Under the pieces are notes generated by a model. The model saw only the letters and a program-made list of their open reading frames with translations. It was not told the DNA's origin and did not search any database. The translations under genes and the position numbers were made by a program. Below, piece by piece: positions 49,572 through 58,669 of a stretch of DNA of 64,000 nt; the stretch's first letter is position 1, and each line of letters opens with the position of its first letter. Origin of the DNA: an uncultured Treponema sp. (lineage in GTDB: Bacteria; Spirochaetota; Spirochaetia; Treponematales; Treponemataceae); assembly GCA_946410085.1 (NCBI GenBank), contig CAMJZA010000002.1, forward strand, positions 1 to 64,000, written 5' to 3'.

Positions 49572-50249
49572 CTAGCCGCCGAGCAGACCGTGTTCCATGA
49601 AGCTGTAATAACCGTCCCTTGAGATAATGATGTGGTCAAGGAACTGTATGCCCAGGATTTCCGATGATTCCTGCAGCACCCGGGTCGTTTCCGAGTCCGC
49701 CGTACTGGGCAGGCAGGGACCGCAGGGATGGTTGTGGCAGCAGATGACCGCCGAAGCGTGCTCGGCGACCGGTTCAGAGAACACCTCCCTCGGATGAACG
49801 ATCGTCCGGGTCGTTGTCCCGATGGAAACAACCCGGATAGCGAGAATCTCATGCGCCCCGTTCAGGGAAACGCAGATGAAATGCTCCCGCTGTTCCATCG
49901 CATACTGCCGCACGTAGGGAATGACCTCCTCCGGAGTGTTTACCACGGCCTTCAGGTAGCCGCAGCGTCTCCTGCCCAGTTCAAGAGCTGCGGCGACGGC
50001 CAGTACCTTCGAGTTCCCCATGCCGTTAATGCAGCCCAGCCGCGGTACAATTTCCCCAGCGGGGCTTTCCTTAATGACCTCAAGGACCTTCCGTGACAGG
50101 GGTTCGACCGGCACAGCCTTAGAACCGGAGCCAAGAATCAGCATGACGAGTTCGCTGTCGCTGGGAAAGGAAAGCCCTTTCTGCAAGACCAGTTCCCTGA
50201 TGCAGGGATGCTGCCTGACGGTACGATAATCGTTTTTCATTCGTTCCAT
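49572..50249 (-). CDS. radC: RadC/JAB-domain protein
   Basis: SAVICCHNHPCGPCLPSTADSETT, LDHIIISRDGYYSFME. Confidence 0.92.
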   Translation of the reverse strand: MERMKNDYRTVRQHPCIRELVLQKGLSFPSDSELVMLILGSGSKAVPVEPLSRKVLEVIKESPAGEIVPRLGCINGMGNSKVLAVAAALELGRRRCGYLKAVVNTPEEVIPYVRQYAMEQREHFICVSLNGAHEILAIRVVSIGTTTRTIVHPREVFSEPVAEHASAVICCHNHPCGPCLPSTADSETTRVLQESSEILGIQFLDHIIISRDGYYSFMEHGLLGG

Positions 50250-50340
50250 ACACCTATACATCTGCGGACAAAAGATAAAAAGGTACACATGAGGGCAAAT
50301 ATTGACGGATTGCATTTACTATATTACAATAAAAGCAATA

Positions 50341-51330
50341 ATGTCGGCATATACGATAGTGGTCCCGGATAACAACGTGCTCTGCCGCATTTGCGGGACC
50401 AATGACAGCAACCTGAAGCTCATCGAGAATTTTCTGGGAATTCCAATATTCGCCTGCGGAAATGAATTGTCCGTCGAAGACGGGGATATCGATGCCGTCC
50501 GCCGCTTCCGCTTTGTCATAGACTCCATCCTCGACGAGATTGCGCAGGGCTGCGGAGAGCTTTCCGACAGCGATCTGATCCAGTCGGTTCTGGCAGGAGC
50601 CATTGCCCCCTGTGCAGACAAGGGCAGGCTGAAGGCTGCTGACCATGCCTTTTTTGAGCAGAACAGCATCTGTGTGCCGGGAGCAACGCGGAGGGTCTAC
50701 CCAAGGACACGGGGACAGGCCCAGCTGGTCGCAATGATGCGCAAGAACAATGTCGTCATAGCGGAAGGTCCGGCAGGGTCCGGCAAGACCTTCCTCTGCA
50801 TCTGTGAAGCCCTGCGGCTCGTGCTGACCCATAAAATGAGCGGCATTGTCCTGACCCGGCCGGTCGTAGAGGCAGGAGAAAGCCTGGGCTTTCTGCCCGG
50901 AGACCTGAAGGAAAAACTCGATCCCTACATGCGCCCCCTCTACGATGCAATGCATGCCGTCCTTCCACGGGAAACCATCGCCAAGATGCAGGAAAATTCC
51001 ATCATAGAGACCGCCCCGCTCGCCTACATGCGGGGCAGGACGCTGAACGACAGCGTGATAATCCTTGATGAAGCACAGAATACGACGAGGGAACAGATGA
51101 AAATGTTCCTGACACGGATGGGAGAAGGCTCAAAGGTGTTCGTCACGGGTGACCTGACCCAAATAGACCTTCCCCGGCGCATACCGTCGGGCCTGGCAGA
51201 CGCAATTAACCTGCTCGGCAGCATTGACGGCATCGCAATACAGCACCTGGACGCAGAGGATGTCGTGAGAAATCCCCTCGTTAAACAGATAATAAAAGCG
51301 TACGAGAGTGAACGAAATGAAGCATTCTGA
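50341..51330 (+). CDS. phoH: PhoH-family ATPase
   Basis: GPAGSGKTFLC, VILDEAQNTTREQMKMFLTRMG. Confidence 0.94.
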   Translation: MSAYTIVVPDNNVLCRICGTNDSNLKLIENFLGIPIFACGNELSVEDGDIDAVRRFRFVIDSILDEIAQGCGELSDSDLIQSVLAGAIAPCADKGRLKAADHAFFEQNSICVPGATRRVYPRTRGQAQLVAMMRKNNVVIAEGPAGSGKTFLCICEALRLVLTHKMSGIVLTRPVVEAGESLGFLPGDLKEKLDPYMRPLYDAMHAVLPRETIAKMQENSIIETAPLAYMRGRTLNDSVIILDEAQNTTREQMKMFLTRMGEGSKVFVTGDLTQIDLPRRIPSGLADAINLLGSIDGIAIQHLDAEDVVRNPLVKQIIKAYESERNEAF

Positions 51331-53125
51331 AAAGCAAGGCGGAATCGGAATCATCCCGCGTTCCACGGCAAAATATGTACAGGATAACACCGTCAAGCTG
51401 CTGGCTTTTTTTGCCAGTTTCCTGCTTGCCGTCGCCCTGCTCTTCCTCCGCATCAGCCTGACGAATACAATTTCTACCTATAATATAAATGACTACGAGG
51501 TCGGTCAGATTTCCGACATCACGGTTAAGGCAGAAAAAAGCCTGCCCGCCGACAGCGAAAACCCGATTGCCGTCGAAAAAGGGGAAAAAGTAATCAAGAA
51601 GGGCTTCCCCATCACCGAGGAAGGCTATGCAAAGCTCAAGCGGATGTCCGCATCCCGGGCCTACATCGACTACCGGTCTTTTGCAAACTCAATTCTCTTC
51701 ATGATGCTGCTCGGCGCCCTCTATTTCTTCCTTTTCAGCAGGGTCTGCCTGGGTAAGAAATGCAGTCCGCAGGAACTCATTACCGAAGATGTCTTCTTCA
51801 TCGCTGTTTTTGCGTGTACGGTACTCGCATCGAGGACGGTCCACTTTTCCAGTCCCTATGCGATGAACATCATCTCCCCCATCGTGTTCTGTACCTTCCT
51901 GATGGCAATCCTGTTCGGACAGATGGACGCCATAAGCTTCGCCATCATCTCATCCTTCGGTGTCCTGTGCGGATCCGGCTACCAGCTCGTTCCCTTCATA
52001 TACAGTCTCTGCGTCAGCCTTGCTTCCTCCCGGATTGTCAGGAGGATTGAGCGGCGGATAGACCTCGTATTTGCAGCCATGCTGCAGGGAATTCTTTCTC
52101 CCGTCTTCCTCTTCGCCATCACGATCATTTTCAACGGTTCCATGCTGGGAAGTCCAACACGGGGAAACTATATGGCGCTGGCAGGTGTCATGCTCAACGG
52201 CTTCATGTCCGGCATTCTCTGCCTCGGATTCCTGACCCCGCTCGAATACCTGCTGAATTCGGCATCTGTTTTCCGCCTGATGGACCTGAGCGATACGAAT
52301 GCCGAGATTCTCAAGCGCATGTCGCTGACGGCAAGCGGAACATTCCAGCATTCAATCATGGTTGCCCAGCTCGCCGAGGCCGCCTGTGCCAAAATCGGGG
52401 CAAATGCCCTCCTGGCACGTGTCGGCGGCTACTATCACGACATCGGAAAAATCGACAACCCCGAATTCTTCACGGAAAATCAGAACAGCAACGAAAACAT
52501 CCATTCGACAATCAACCCTTCCCTTTCCGTCACCATCATCAAGAACCATGTCAGGAAGGGCGTAGAAATGGCACGGGAACTGCGGCTTCCGGCCCGCATC
52601 GTGGACATCATAGCAGAACATCACGGCAACAGCGTCCTGAAATTCTTCTATATGAACGCCCAGAAGGATGACCCGAATGCAAATCCTGGCGACTACTCCT
52701 ACAGCGGCACGCCGCCGACAACCAGGGAAAGCGGTGTCGTCATGCTTGCGGACACGGTGGAAGCAGCCTGCAAGAGCCTGAACAAACCATCAGCTTCCCG
52801 GATTGAAAAATTCATACAGACCCTCGTCAGCGGTAAAATTGAAGAAGGACAGCTGAATAACTGCGACCTGACATTTAAGGACATCAACATCATCGAAGAA
52901 ACATTTACCCAGCTCCTCATCGGTTACTATCATTCCCGCGTAAAATACCCGGATCAGAATGGAGATGACGCCCCGAAGGCTCAGGAAACCGAAAAACAGG
53001 AGGCGGGAGAAGAAGTCGGCAGCGACGCATCTGCGAAGAAAACGGCTTCCGATGAAGGTGAAAATACAAAAGATACGGAGGAAACACCTACAAAAGATGG
53101 CAAACAGGGTACTGGTGAGCGTTGA
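51317..53125 (+). CDS. 7TM-HD family hydrolase (PgpH-like c-di-AMP phosphodiesterase)
   Basis: Multiple TM then HD domain: HSIMVAQLAEAA, YYHDIGKI, IIAEHHGN. Confidence 0.9.
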   Translation: MKHSEKQGGIGIIPRSTAKYVQDNTVKLLAFFASFLLAVALLFLRISLTNTISTYNINDYEVGQISDITVKAEKSLPADSENPIAVEKGEKVIKKGFPITEEGYAKLKRMSASRAYIDYRSFANSILFMMLLGALYFFLFSRVCLGKKCSPQELITEDVFFIAVFACTVLASRTVHFSSPYAMNIISPIVFCTFLMAILFGQMDAISFAIISSFGVLCGSGYQLVPFIYSLCVSLASSRIVRRIERRIDLVFAAMLQGILSPVFLFAITIIFNGSMLGSPTRGNYMALAGVMLNGFMSGILCLGFLTPLEYLLNSASVFRLMDLSDTNAEILKRMSLTASGTFQHSIMVAQLAEAACAKIGANALLARVGGYYHDIGKIDNPEFFTENQNSNENIHSTINPSLSVTIIKNHVRKGVEMARELRLPARIVDIIAEHHGNSVLKFFYMNAQKDDPNANPGDYSYSGTPPTTRESGVVMLADTVEAACKSLNKPSASRIEKFIQTLVSGKIEEGQLNNCDLTFKDINIIEETFTQLLIGYYHSRVKYPDQNGDDAPKAQETEKQEAGEEVGSDASAKKTASDEGENTKDTEETPTKDGKQGTGER

Positions 53126-53594
53126 AGACGGAATGTCTGAACCTGCATGGCTTTCCAAGGCTGAAAGTTTCCTGCTCAAGGCACTGGAAAGTGCCGGTTA
53201 CGATGGGGAAGAGCTTTCTGTCATGTTCTGCTCCGACAGCTGCATCAGGAAGCTGAACCGGGAATACCGTAACATTGATGAAGAAACGGATGTTTTAAGT
53301 TTTGAAGACGGCAGCCGTTACACCGATGAGAACGGACTTGAGTGGACGGCGGCAGGGGATATAGCAGTGAGCCTTGAAACCCTGCCGAAGAATGCCGCCT
53401 ATTTTGAGGTCAGTGAGGATGAGGAGCTCAAGCAGCTGCTTATCCACGGCATGCTGCACCTGAACGGGCTTGACCACGGGGACGAGCACGTCATCAGGGG
53501 CAAAGAGCCGGTCTGCCCCATGCTGCGGAAGCAGAAAGAGCTGCTTGAAGCGCTCAGACAGGAAACAATTCTCACAGAAGCGAGTAAAGGATAG
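53097..53594 (+). CDS. ybeY: Endoribonuclease YbeY
   Basis: LLIHGMLHLNGLDHG. Confidence 0.93.
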   Translation: MANRVLVSVEDGMSEPAWLSKAESFLLKALESAGYDGEELSVMFCSDSCIRKLNREYRNIDEETDVLSFEDGSRYTDENGLEWTAAGDIAVSLETLPKNAAYFEVSEDEELKQLLIHGMLHLNGLDHGDEHVIRGKEPVCPMLRKQKELLEALRQETILTEASKG

Positions 53595-53600
53595 AGGTCA

Positions 53601-54413
53601 ATGGGCTTATTTGGATTTAAAAAGGATGCCGGAGGATCATCAGCAAACGACGGTCCGGTCAGTGCAGAAGACGCCGCGCAGCAACGGCTTCTGACGGAAG
53701 AAAAAAAGGACATGATACAGGGGGTCGAAGACCTTTCCCAGACAACGGTCAAGGAGGTCATGATTCCCCGCATAGACGTAGATTTCCTCTCTATGGGAAC
53801 CAATGCGGAGGAACTGCTTCAGAAAATCACCGAAAGCGGCCATTCCCGCTTTCCCGTCTATGCGAGTTCAATCGACAATGTTGTCGGCGTACTCTACGTC
53901 AAGGACCTTATTGCGGCAATCTCGCGCCATGAGGAGCTGAACCTTGAAAAGATAATCAGAAAAGCCTATTTTGTCCCTGAAAGCAAGCGGATCGACAGCC
54001 TGCTGCGGGAATTCAAGCGGCGGCACGTCCACATAGCGATTGCAATCGATGAATACGGCGGTATCAGCGGCATCGTCTGCATGGAAGACATAATCGAACA
54101 GATTGTCGGGGATATTCAGGACGAATTTGACAACGAACGCGAGGATATTCTGTCCCTCGGCAATAATGTCTGGCTCTGTGATGCCCGCGTTGACCTGGAC
54201 GACCTGAACGAAACGATCGGGGCGGACTTTCCGTCCAACGACTTTGACACGCTCGGAGGCTTTGTCTTTGACCTCTTCGGCAAGATACCCGTTAAATTCG
54301 AAAAAGTCTCATGGAAGGACTACGATTTCATCGTACAGGAAATGGAAGGCCACAAGGTAGACGTCATAAAGGTAATATACCATAAAGTCAAGGAAAAAAA
54401 TACCGATGAATAA
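53601..54413 (+). CDS. CorC/HlyC-like CBS-domain protein (no DUF21 membrane domain)
   Basis: VKEVMIPRIDVDFLS CBS pair; C-terminal CorC_HlyC-like region. Confidence 0.88.
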   Translation: MGLFGFKKDAGGSSANDGPVSAEDAAQQRLLTEEKKDMIQGVEDLSQTTVKEVMIPRIDVDFLSMGTNAEELLQKITESGHSRFPVYASSIDNVVGVLYVKDLIAAISRHEELNLEKIIRKAYFVPESKRIDSLLREFKRRHVHIAIAIDEYGGISGIVCMEDIIEQIVGDIQDEFDNEREDILSLGNNVWLCDARVDLDDLNETIGADFPSNDFDTLGGFVFDLFGKIPVKFEKVSWKDYDFIVQEMEGHKVDVIKVIYHKVKEKNTDE

Positions 54414-54456
54414 GCGAGAGTGGTGGGTCTCTCGAGGATTTATAGATGGGGGAAAA

Positions 54457-56625
54457 ATGAAAAGTCGTTTTTGGATTTCACGGGGACTTGGCATTCTAAT
54501 CATACTGTCAGCAGCACAGCTTTCTGCTCAGACACGGAGCAAAAACGCAGTCAGCCTGTATACCGAGGCATACAGTGCACAGCAGGTCGGAGACTATTAC
54601 GGTGCAGTGGAGTCCTATCGGGAAGCCCTGCAGGTTAACCCTCAGTACGGAGATGCCTGGTATAACCTTGCCGTCTGCGTCTACAACCTGGGAGAATATG
54701 ACCTTGCGGTAGAATACGCCGACAACGCCCTCCGCTACTCCCGCAGAACAAGTGAAATCCAGAACCTGAAAGGCATGGCCCTCATTTCCCTGGGCCGGCT
54801 GGACGAAGCCCGTGATGTTTTCAATGACATTCTGGCAAAGTATCCGAACGACATCGATGCCCGCTTCGGCCTTGCAGAGCTGAAACTCTATACAGGAAGC
54901 CTTTCTTCCGCAGAAAAACTGTATCTCGATGCCCTCAAGCGCGACAACAGGAACCGTAAGGCACTTCTGAGCCTTGCCCTGATTTCTTCAGAAGAAGGCA
55001 AGGATGAACTTGCAGAGCAATACGTCAATCAGGCTATTGAATACCATAACGGTGACCCGGAAGTCTACTATCTGGCTTCCTATCTGGCAACAAAACGCGG
55101 CAAACTGAGCGAAGCAGAACGGCTGATCCGGAGCGCGATTCAGATTAACGCAAACTACGACAGGGCGTATGAGCTCCTTTCAAACATCCTCTACGAGCAG
55201 AAGCGCTACAATGAAGTCATGGATCTGTGTGACTACCGCATTTCCCGAAACAGGAATCTGACGGGTGCATGGTATCTCAAGGGCCTGTCCCAGAAACGCC
55301 TCGGGGACAGCGAAGGGGCTATCACGACATTCTCTACGGCGCTTTTAATCGATCCCTACGATGAAGTCATGCGCTTCGCCCTGGAACAGCTGGCCCGTGC
55401 CACGCTCAGCGTCGAGGATTCCCGGCGGCCGAAGTGGGCATCATTCCACATCAATAAGGCAAAAGAATTCAAGCGGAATTTTGACGGACCGAGTGAGCGC
55501 TACGAATATCAGAAGGCCCTTTCCGTTGACCCGCTGAACGGCACTGCCCGTCAGGCCTTTGCCGACATGCTGGAACGCGACGGTTTCTACGAACTGTACC
55601 TGCAGCAGCTCAAATTCATCAGGGAAAATGAGACAACAACGACGGTAACTGCCGTCCAGAAGGACGAAAATACTCCTCAGACCACCGTGCAGCGGACCGC
55701 CCGGCAGATCAAGAACGATGATACGATCGAAGCCCTTGAAAGCATGATGAGCGATAACCTTGCCCATAAGTGGAGCGTTGATCCATTCTACCTCGATAAA
55801 ACAAGGTGGAACATCGGCATCTATTACGTGCACAGCGGGGTACAGATCCGCCATGCGGACGTTGAAGAGATAATCAGCCAGGCAGCCGGAGATATATTTG
55901 ACGGCGTTCCTTCAACAGTCGTCAATGTCCAGACGGTTGCCGTCTCCGGCTACGGCGATGCCTACCATCAGGCCCGGACTTCCGGCCGGGATTATTTCAT
56001 CATTCTTTCGGCGAATGAAACCGAGCGGTCATTCTCCCTCGATGCACAGGTATATTCCGGCAGGACCGGAACAAAAACGACGGACATGCACATCTACCGC
56101 ACGGGCAACGACCGCTTTGCAAAGGCCCTCCGCCGGCTCAGGCAGGCCGTCCTCGACATCCTGCCCATCAGGGGCGTCGTACTCGGTAACGCAACGAACA
56201 CACTCCTCGTTGACCTCGGAAAGAGCGACGGCGTTGTGCAGGGTGCCGTTTTTGACGTGGTAAAACAGGGAAAAATAAAGACGGTCGATACCGGAACTGG
56301 CGTCGTTTACAACAGTTCCGACACGCTCGGAAGCTTTACCGTCACAACGGCAAACGAAGAAATATCTGAAGGTGAATACAAGAAGAAGGGCTTCTACGAC
56401 GTACTCAACGTCGGCGACGAAATCGTCCTTGTCAAGCTTCCCGAAGACACAAAAGATGAAAGCGCAGAAGGAAACCTTGCCACGGATACCAAGCCCGCTG
56501 CAAACGCAAAGGGAGAGCCTGCAACCCAGGCAGCCGAAAGTGCGGAACGCGAATCGCTGCAGGAAAGTCTCAAAGTGCAGACGCAGGAATCCCCCCTCAT
56601 CACCATGATCCGGTCCATCCTGTAA
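54457..56625 (+). CDS. Exported multi-TPR protein
   Basis: Signal peptide MKSRFWISRGLGILIILSAAQLSAQ; many TPR units. Confidence 0.85.
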   Translation: MKSRFWISRGLGILIILSAAQLSAQTRSKNAVSLYTEAYSAQQVGDYYGAVESYREALQVNPQYGDAWYNLAVCVYNLGEYDLAVEYADNALRYSRRTSEIQNLKGMALISLGRLDEARDVFNDILAKYPNDIDARFGLAELKLYTGSLSSAEKLYLDALKRDNRNRKALLSLALISSEEGKDELAEQYVNQAIEYHNGDPEVYYLASYLATKRGKLSEAERLIRSAIQINANYDRAYELLSNILYEQKRYNEVMDLCDYRISRNRNLTGAWYLKGLSQKRLGDSEGAITTFSTALLIDPYDEVMRFALEQLARATLSVEDSRRPKWASFHINKAKEFKRNFDGPSERYEYQKALSVDPLNGTARQAFADMLERDGFYELYLQQLKFIRENETTTTVTAVQKDENTPQTTVQRTARQIKNDDTIEALESMMSDNLAHKWSVDPFYLDKTRWNIGIYYVHSGVQIRHADVEEIISQAAGDIFDGVPSTVVNVQTVAVSGYGDAYHQARTSGRDYFIILSANETERSFSLDAQVYSGRTGTKTTDMHIYRTGNDRFAKALRRLRQAVLDILPIRGVVLGNATNTLLVDLGKSDGVVQGAVFDVVKQGKIKTVDTGTGVVYNSSDTLGSFTVTTANEEISEGEYKKKGFYDVLNVGDEIVLVKLPEDTKDESAEGNLATDTKPAANAKGEPATQAAESAERESLQESLKVQTQESPLITMIRSIL

Positions 56626-56651
56626 TCCGTACACCACGGTTCCACACCCCT

Positions 56652-56695
56652 GCCCTGCGGCATGCCCTTCCAGTGACCGCAGGGCTTTGTATTTT
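56652..56695 (+). terminator. Intrinsic terminator
   Basis: GCCCTGCGG/CCGCAGGGC stem followed by TTTGTATTTT. Confidence 0.85.
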
Positions 56696-56707
56696 CAAGA
56701 GATAACC

Positions 56708-56736
56708 TTGATTGCAGTACAAAAAACTGATATAAT
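56708..56736 (+). promoter_or_regulatory. Putative promoter of the cheW-led operon
   Basis: TTGATT-N17-TATAAT, -10 ends 6 nt before ATG 56743. Confidence 0.7.
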
Positions 56737-56742
56737 CAGAGA

Positions 56743-57201
56743 ATGAGCGAAAGTAACGAACAGCCGGATGATGACTGGCCTTACCTCATTTTCAGCGCCG
56801 GGGGCGAAAAATTCGCCGTTGCATCATCTTCCGTCAGGGAAATTGTACGGAACAACAGCATCTACCCCGTTCCCTTCGCACCTCCATACGTAAAGGGCAT
56901 CATAAACTGCTATTCAAGTCCTGTTGCTGCCGTGGACTGGATTTCCTTTCTGGGCAAGGAAGGCACGAATCCCCGCAAGGAAACCATTTTTCTCGTCCTG
57001 AAAGACTGTGAAGACATAGCCCTGCTTGTCTGGGGAATCGAAGAGTTCAAGTATACCAGAGAGATAACGAAGCAGCTCTTCCCGGAATCCGAGGAGCACG
57101 GCTGTTTCTCAGGAACAATCAGCTGGGACAACAATATGGTTCCCCTGCTTGATTTGAATGCGGCCGTCACAAAGATACGGGGGGACCTTGAAAACTGCTG
57201 A
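56743..57201 (+). CDS. cheW: CheW-domain protein
   Basis: YLIFSAGGEKFAVASSSVREIVRNNSIYPVPFAPPYVKGIINCYSSPVAAVDW. Confidence 0.88.
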   Translation: MSESNEQPDDDWPYLIFSAGGEKFAVASSSVREIVRNNSIYPVPFAPPYVKGIINCYSSPVAAVDWISFLGKEGTNPRKETIFLVLKDCEDIALLVWGIEEFKYTREITKQLFPESEEHGCFSGTISWDNNMVPLLDLNAAVTKIRGDLENC

Positions 57202-57571
57202 CCTGTATGCCGGACTGGATTGGGGAACTGTCGAACTGCTCATTCCCCGGCAAAGCATATCGGACGCAAGTCTCAGCGAAGCTTCGGACCATACAGCTGT
57301 CTCAATCGATGATGCCGTGCATACGGCTTTCCACGGCAGTCTTTCCCGGCCGGAAGGATCCTACCAGTCGATCCTCGTCATCGCCGGCAAGCGTTACGAG
57401 ACAGCCGTCATGCCGCAGACCGTGACGCTTGCCACGGAACAAACTTCTCCGCCCTGCCGCATTCTGCAGGGGGCATTTGCCCGGCACGGACTGCTTTCAG
57501 TCAGCTTTTCAGATACAAAAATTCGATATATCGTGGATATAGCACAATTCACGACGGGAGAAGACAGATGA
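57188..57571 (+). CDS. Hypothetical protein in chemosensory operon, perhaps divergent CheW-like
   Basis: TTG start overlapping cheW 3' end (alternative ATG at 57158); ATGA overlap with cheB. Confidence 0.7.
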   Translation: MKTADLYAGLDWGTVELLIPRQSISDASLSEASDHTAVSIDDAVHTAFHGSLSRPEGSYQSILVIAGKRYETAVMPQTVTLATEQTSPPCRILQGAFARHGLLSVSFSDTKIRYIVDIAQFTTGEDR

Positions 57572-58629
57572 TACGGGTTCTTTTTGTCGATGACTCTGCA
57601 CTGGTACGGAGCATGCTTAAACAGGTCTTTCAGGAAGACGAGCGCTTTCAGGTAGCCGGTGAAGCCTGTGACGGAAAGGAAGCCGTATCAAAGGCGCGGG
57701 AAGGCAACATTGACCTCATCATCATGGATATCAATATGCCCATAATGGACGGCATTGAGGCAACCCGACAGATTGCTGCCTTTTCACCCGCTGCCATCGT
57801 GATGTTCACGACCGAAGATACGATGGATTCAATCTACCGGAGTATCTCCGCAGGCGCACTTGAGGTTCTGCAGAAACCAAATCTTGCCGACATGACGGAA
57901 GAGATGCTCAGGAATTTCAGGGAAAAGATTTACGTCATTTCCCAATCCCGCAAGGATAAGCTGCATGTTTTTTCCAGCCATACGGTTCCGCAGCCGTCGG
58001 AGCCCCGTGAACAGACGGAAGCAAACAGCAGGCTTATTCCCGGCCTTCCGCGGAAAAAGTATGACATTCTCTTCGTCGGTTCATCAACGGGAGGTCCCAG
58101 CGCGATCCAGTCCCTGCTCCAGCAGCTTCCCAAAGATTTTCCCCTTCCCATTATGATAACCCAGCACATAGACAAGCTCTTTGACCGGCAGCTGGTAAAG
58201 TGGCTGAATGACACGACACAATTCAAAGTATCTCTGGCACGTGACGGCGAAGTTCCGGAACAGGGCCATGCATACATCGCTCCGGCAGAAAAACATCTTG
58301 CCATCAGCAGCTCAGGCGGACGCTATGTCATGCAGCTGAACAATGATCCCCCCGTCCATTTCCTGAAGCCCTCGGTCGACAAGATGTTTTCCAGCGCAGC
58401 GGCTGTTGTCGGGGATAAGGTGCTTGCAGTCATTCTGACAGGCATGGGAAAAGACGGGGCGGAGGGCGCCGTTGCAATCCGTCAGAACGGTGGCAGCATG
58501 CTGGCACAGGATGAGCAGAGCTGCATTGTATTCGGCATGCCGAAGGCGGTCATCGAAGCCGGAGCTGCGCAGGCCGTCTTACCCCTGGACAAGATAGGGG
58601 AAGTTCTTGCAGCTGCAGTCCGTCCATGA
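57568..58629 (+). CDS. cheB: CheB methylesterase (second copy)
   Basis: Intact REC (VDDSALVRS, IIMDINMPIMDG) and esterase (VGSSTGGPSAI, LTGMGKDGA). Confidence 0.95.
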   Translation: MIRVLFVDDSALVRSMLKQVFQEDERFQVAGEACDGKEAVSKAREGNIDLIIMDINMPIMDGIEATRQIAAFSPAAIVMFTTEDTMDSIYRSISAGALEVLQKPNLADMTEEMLRNFREKIYVISQSRKDKLHVFSSHTVPQPSEPREQTEANSRLIPGLPRKKYDILFVGSSTGGPSAIQSLLQQLPKDFPLPIMITQHIDKLFDRQLVKWLNDTTQFKVSLARDGEVPEQGHAYIAPAEKHLAISSSGGRYVMQLNNDPPVHFLKPSVDKMFSSAAAVVGDKVLAVILTGMGKDGAEGAVAIRQNGGSMLAQDEQSCIVFGMPKAVIEAGAAQAVLPLDKIGEVLAAAVRP

Positions 58630-58669
58630 CTATGGCGGGTGTTTAATCGTGCCTAAGTAAGGAAGAGAC

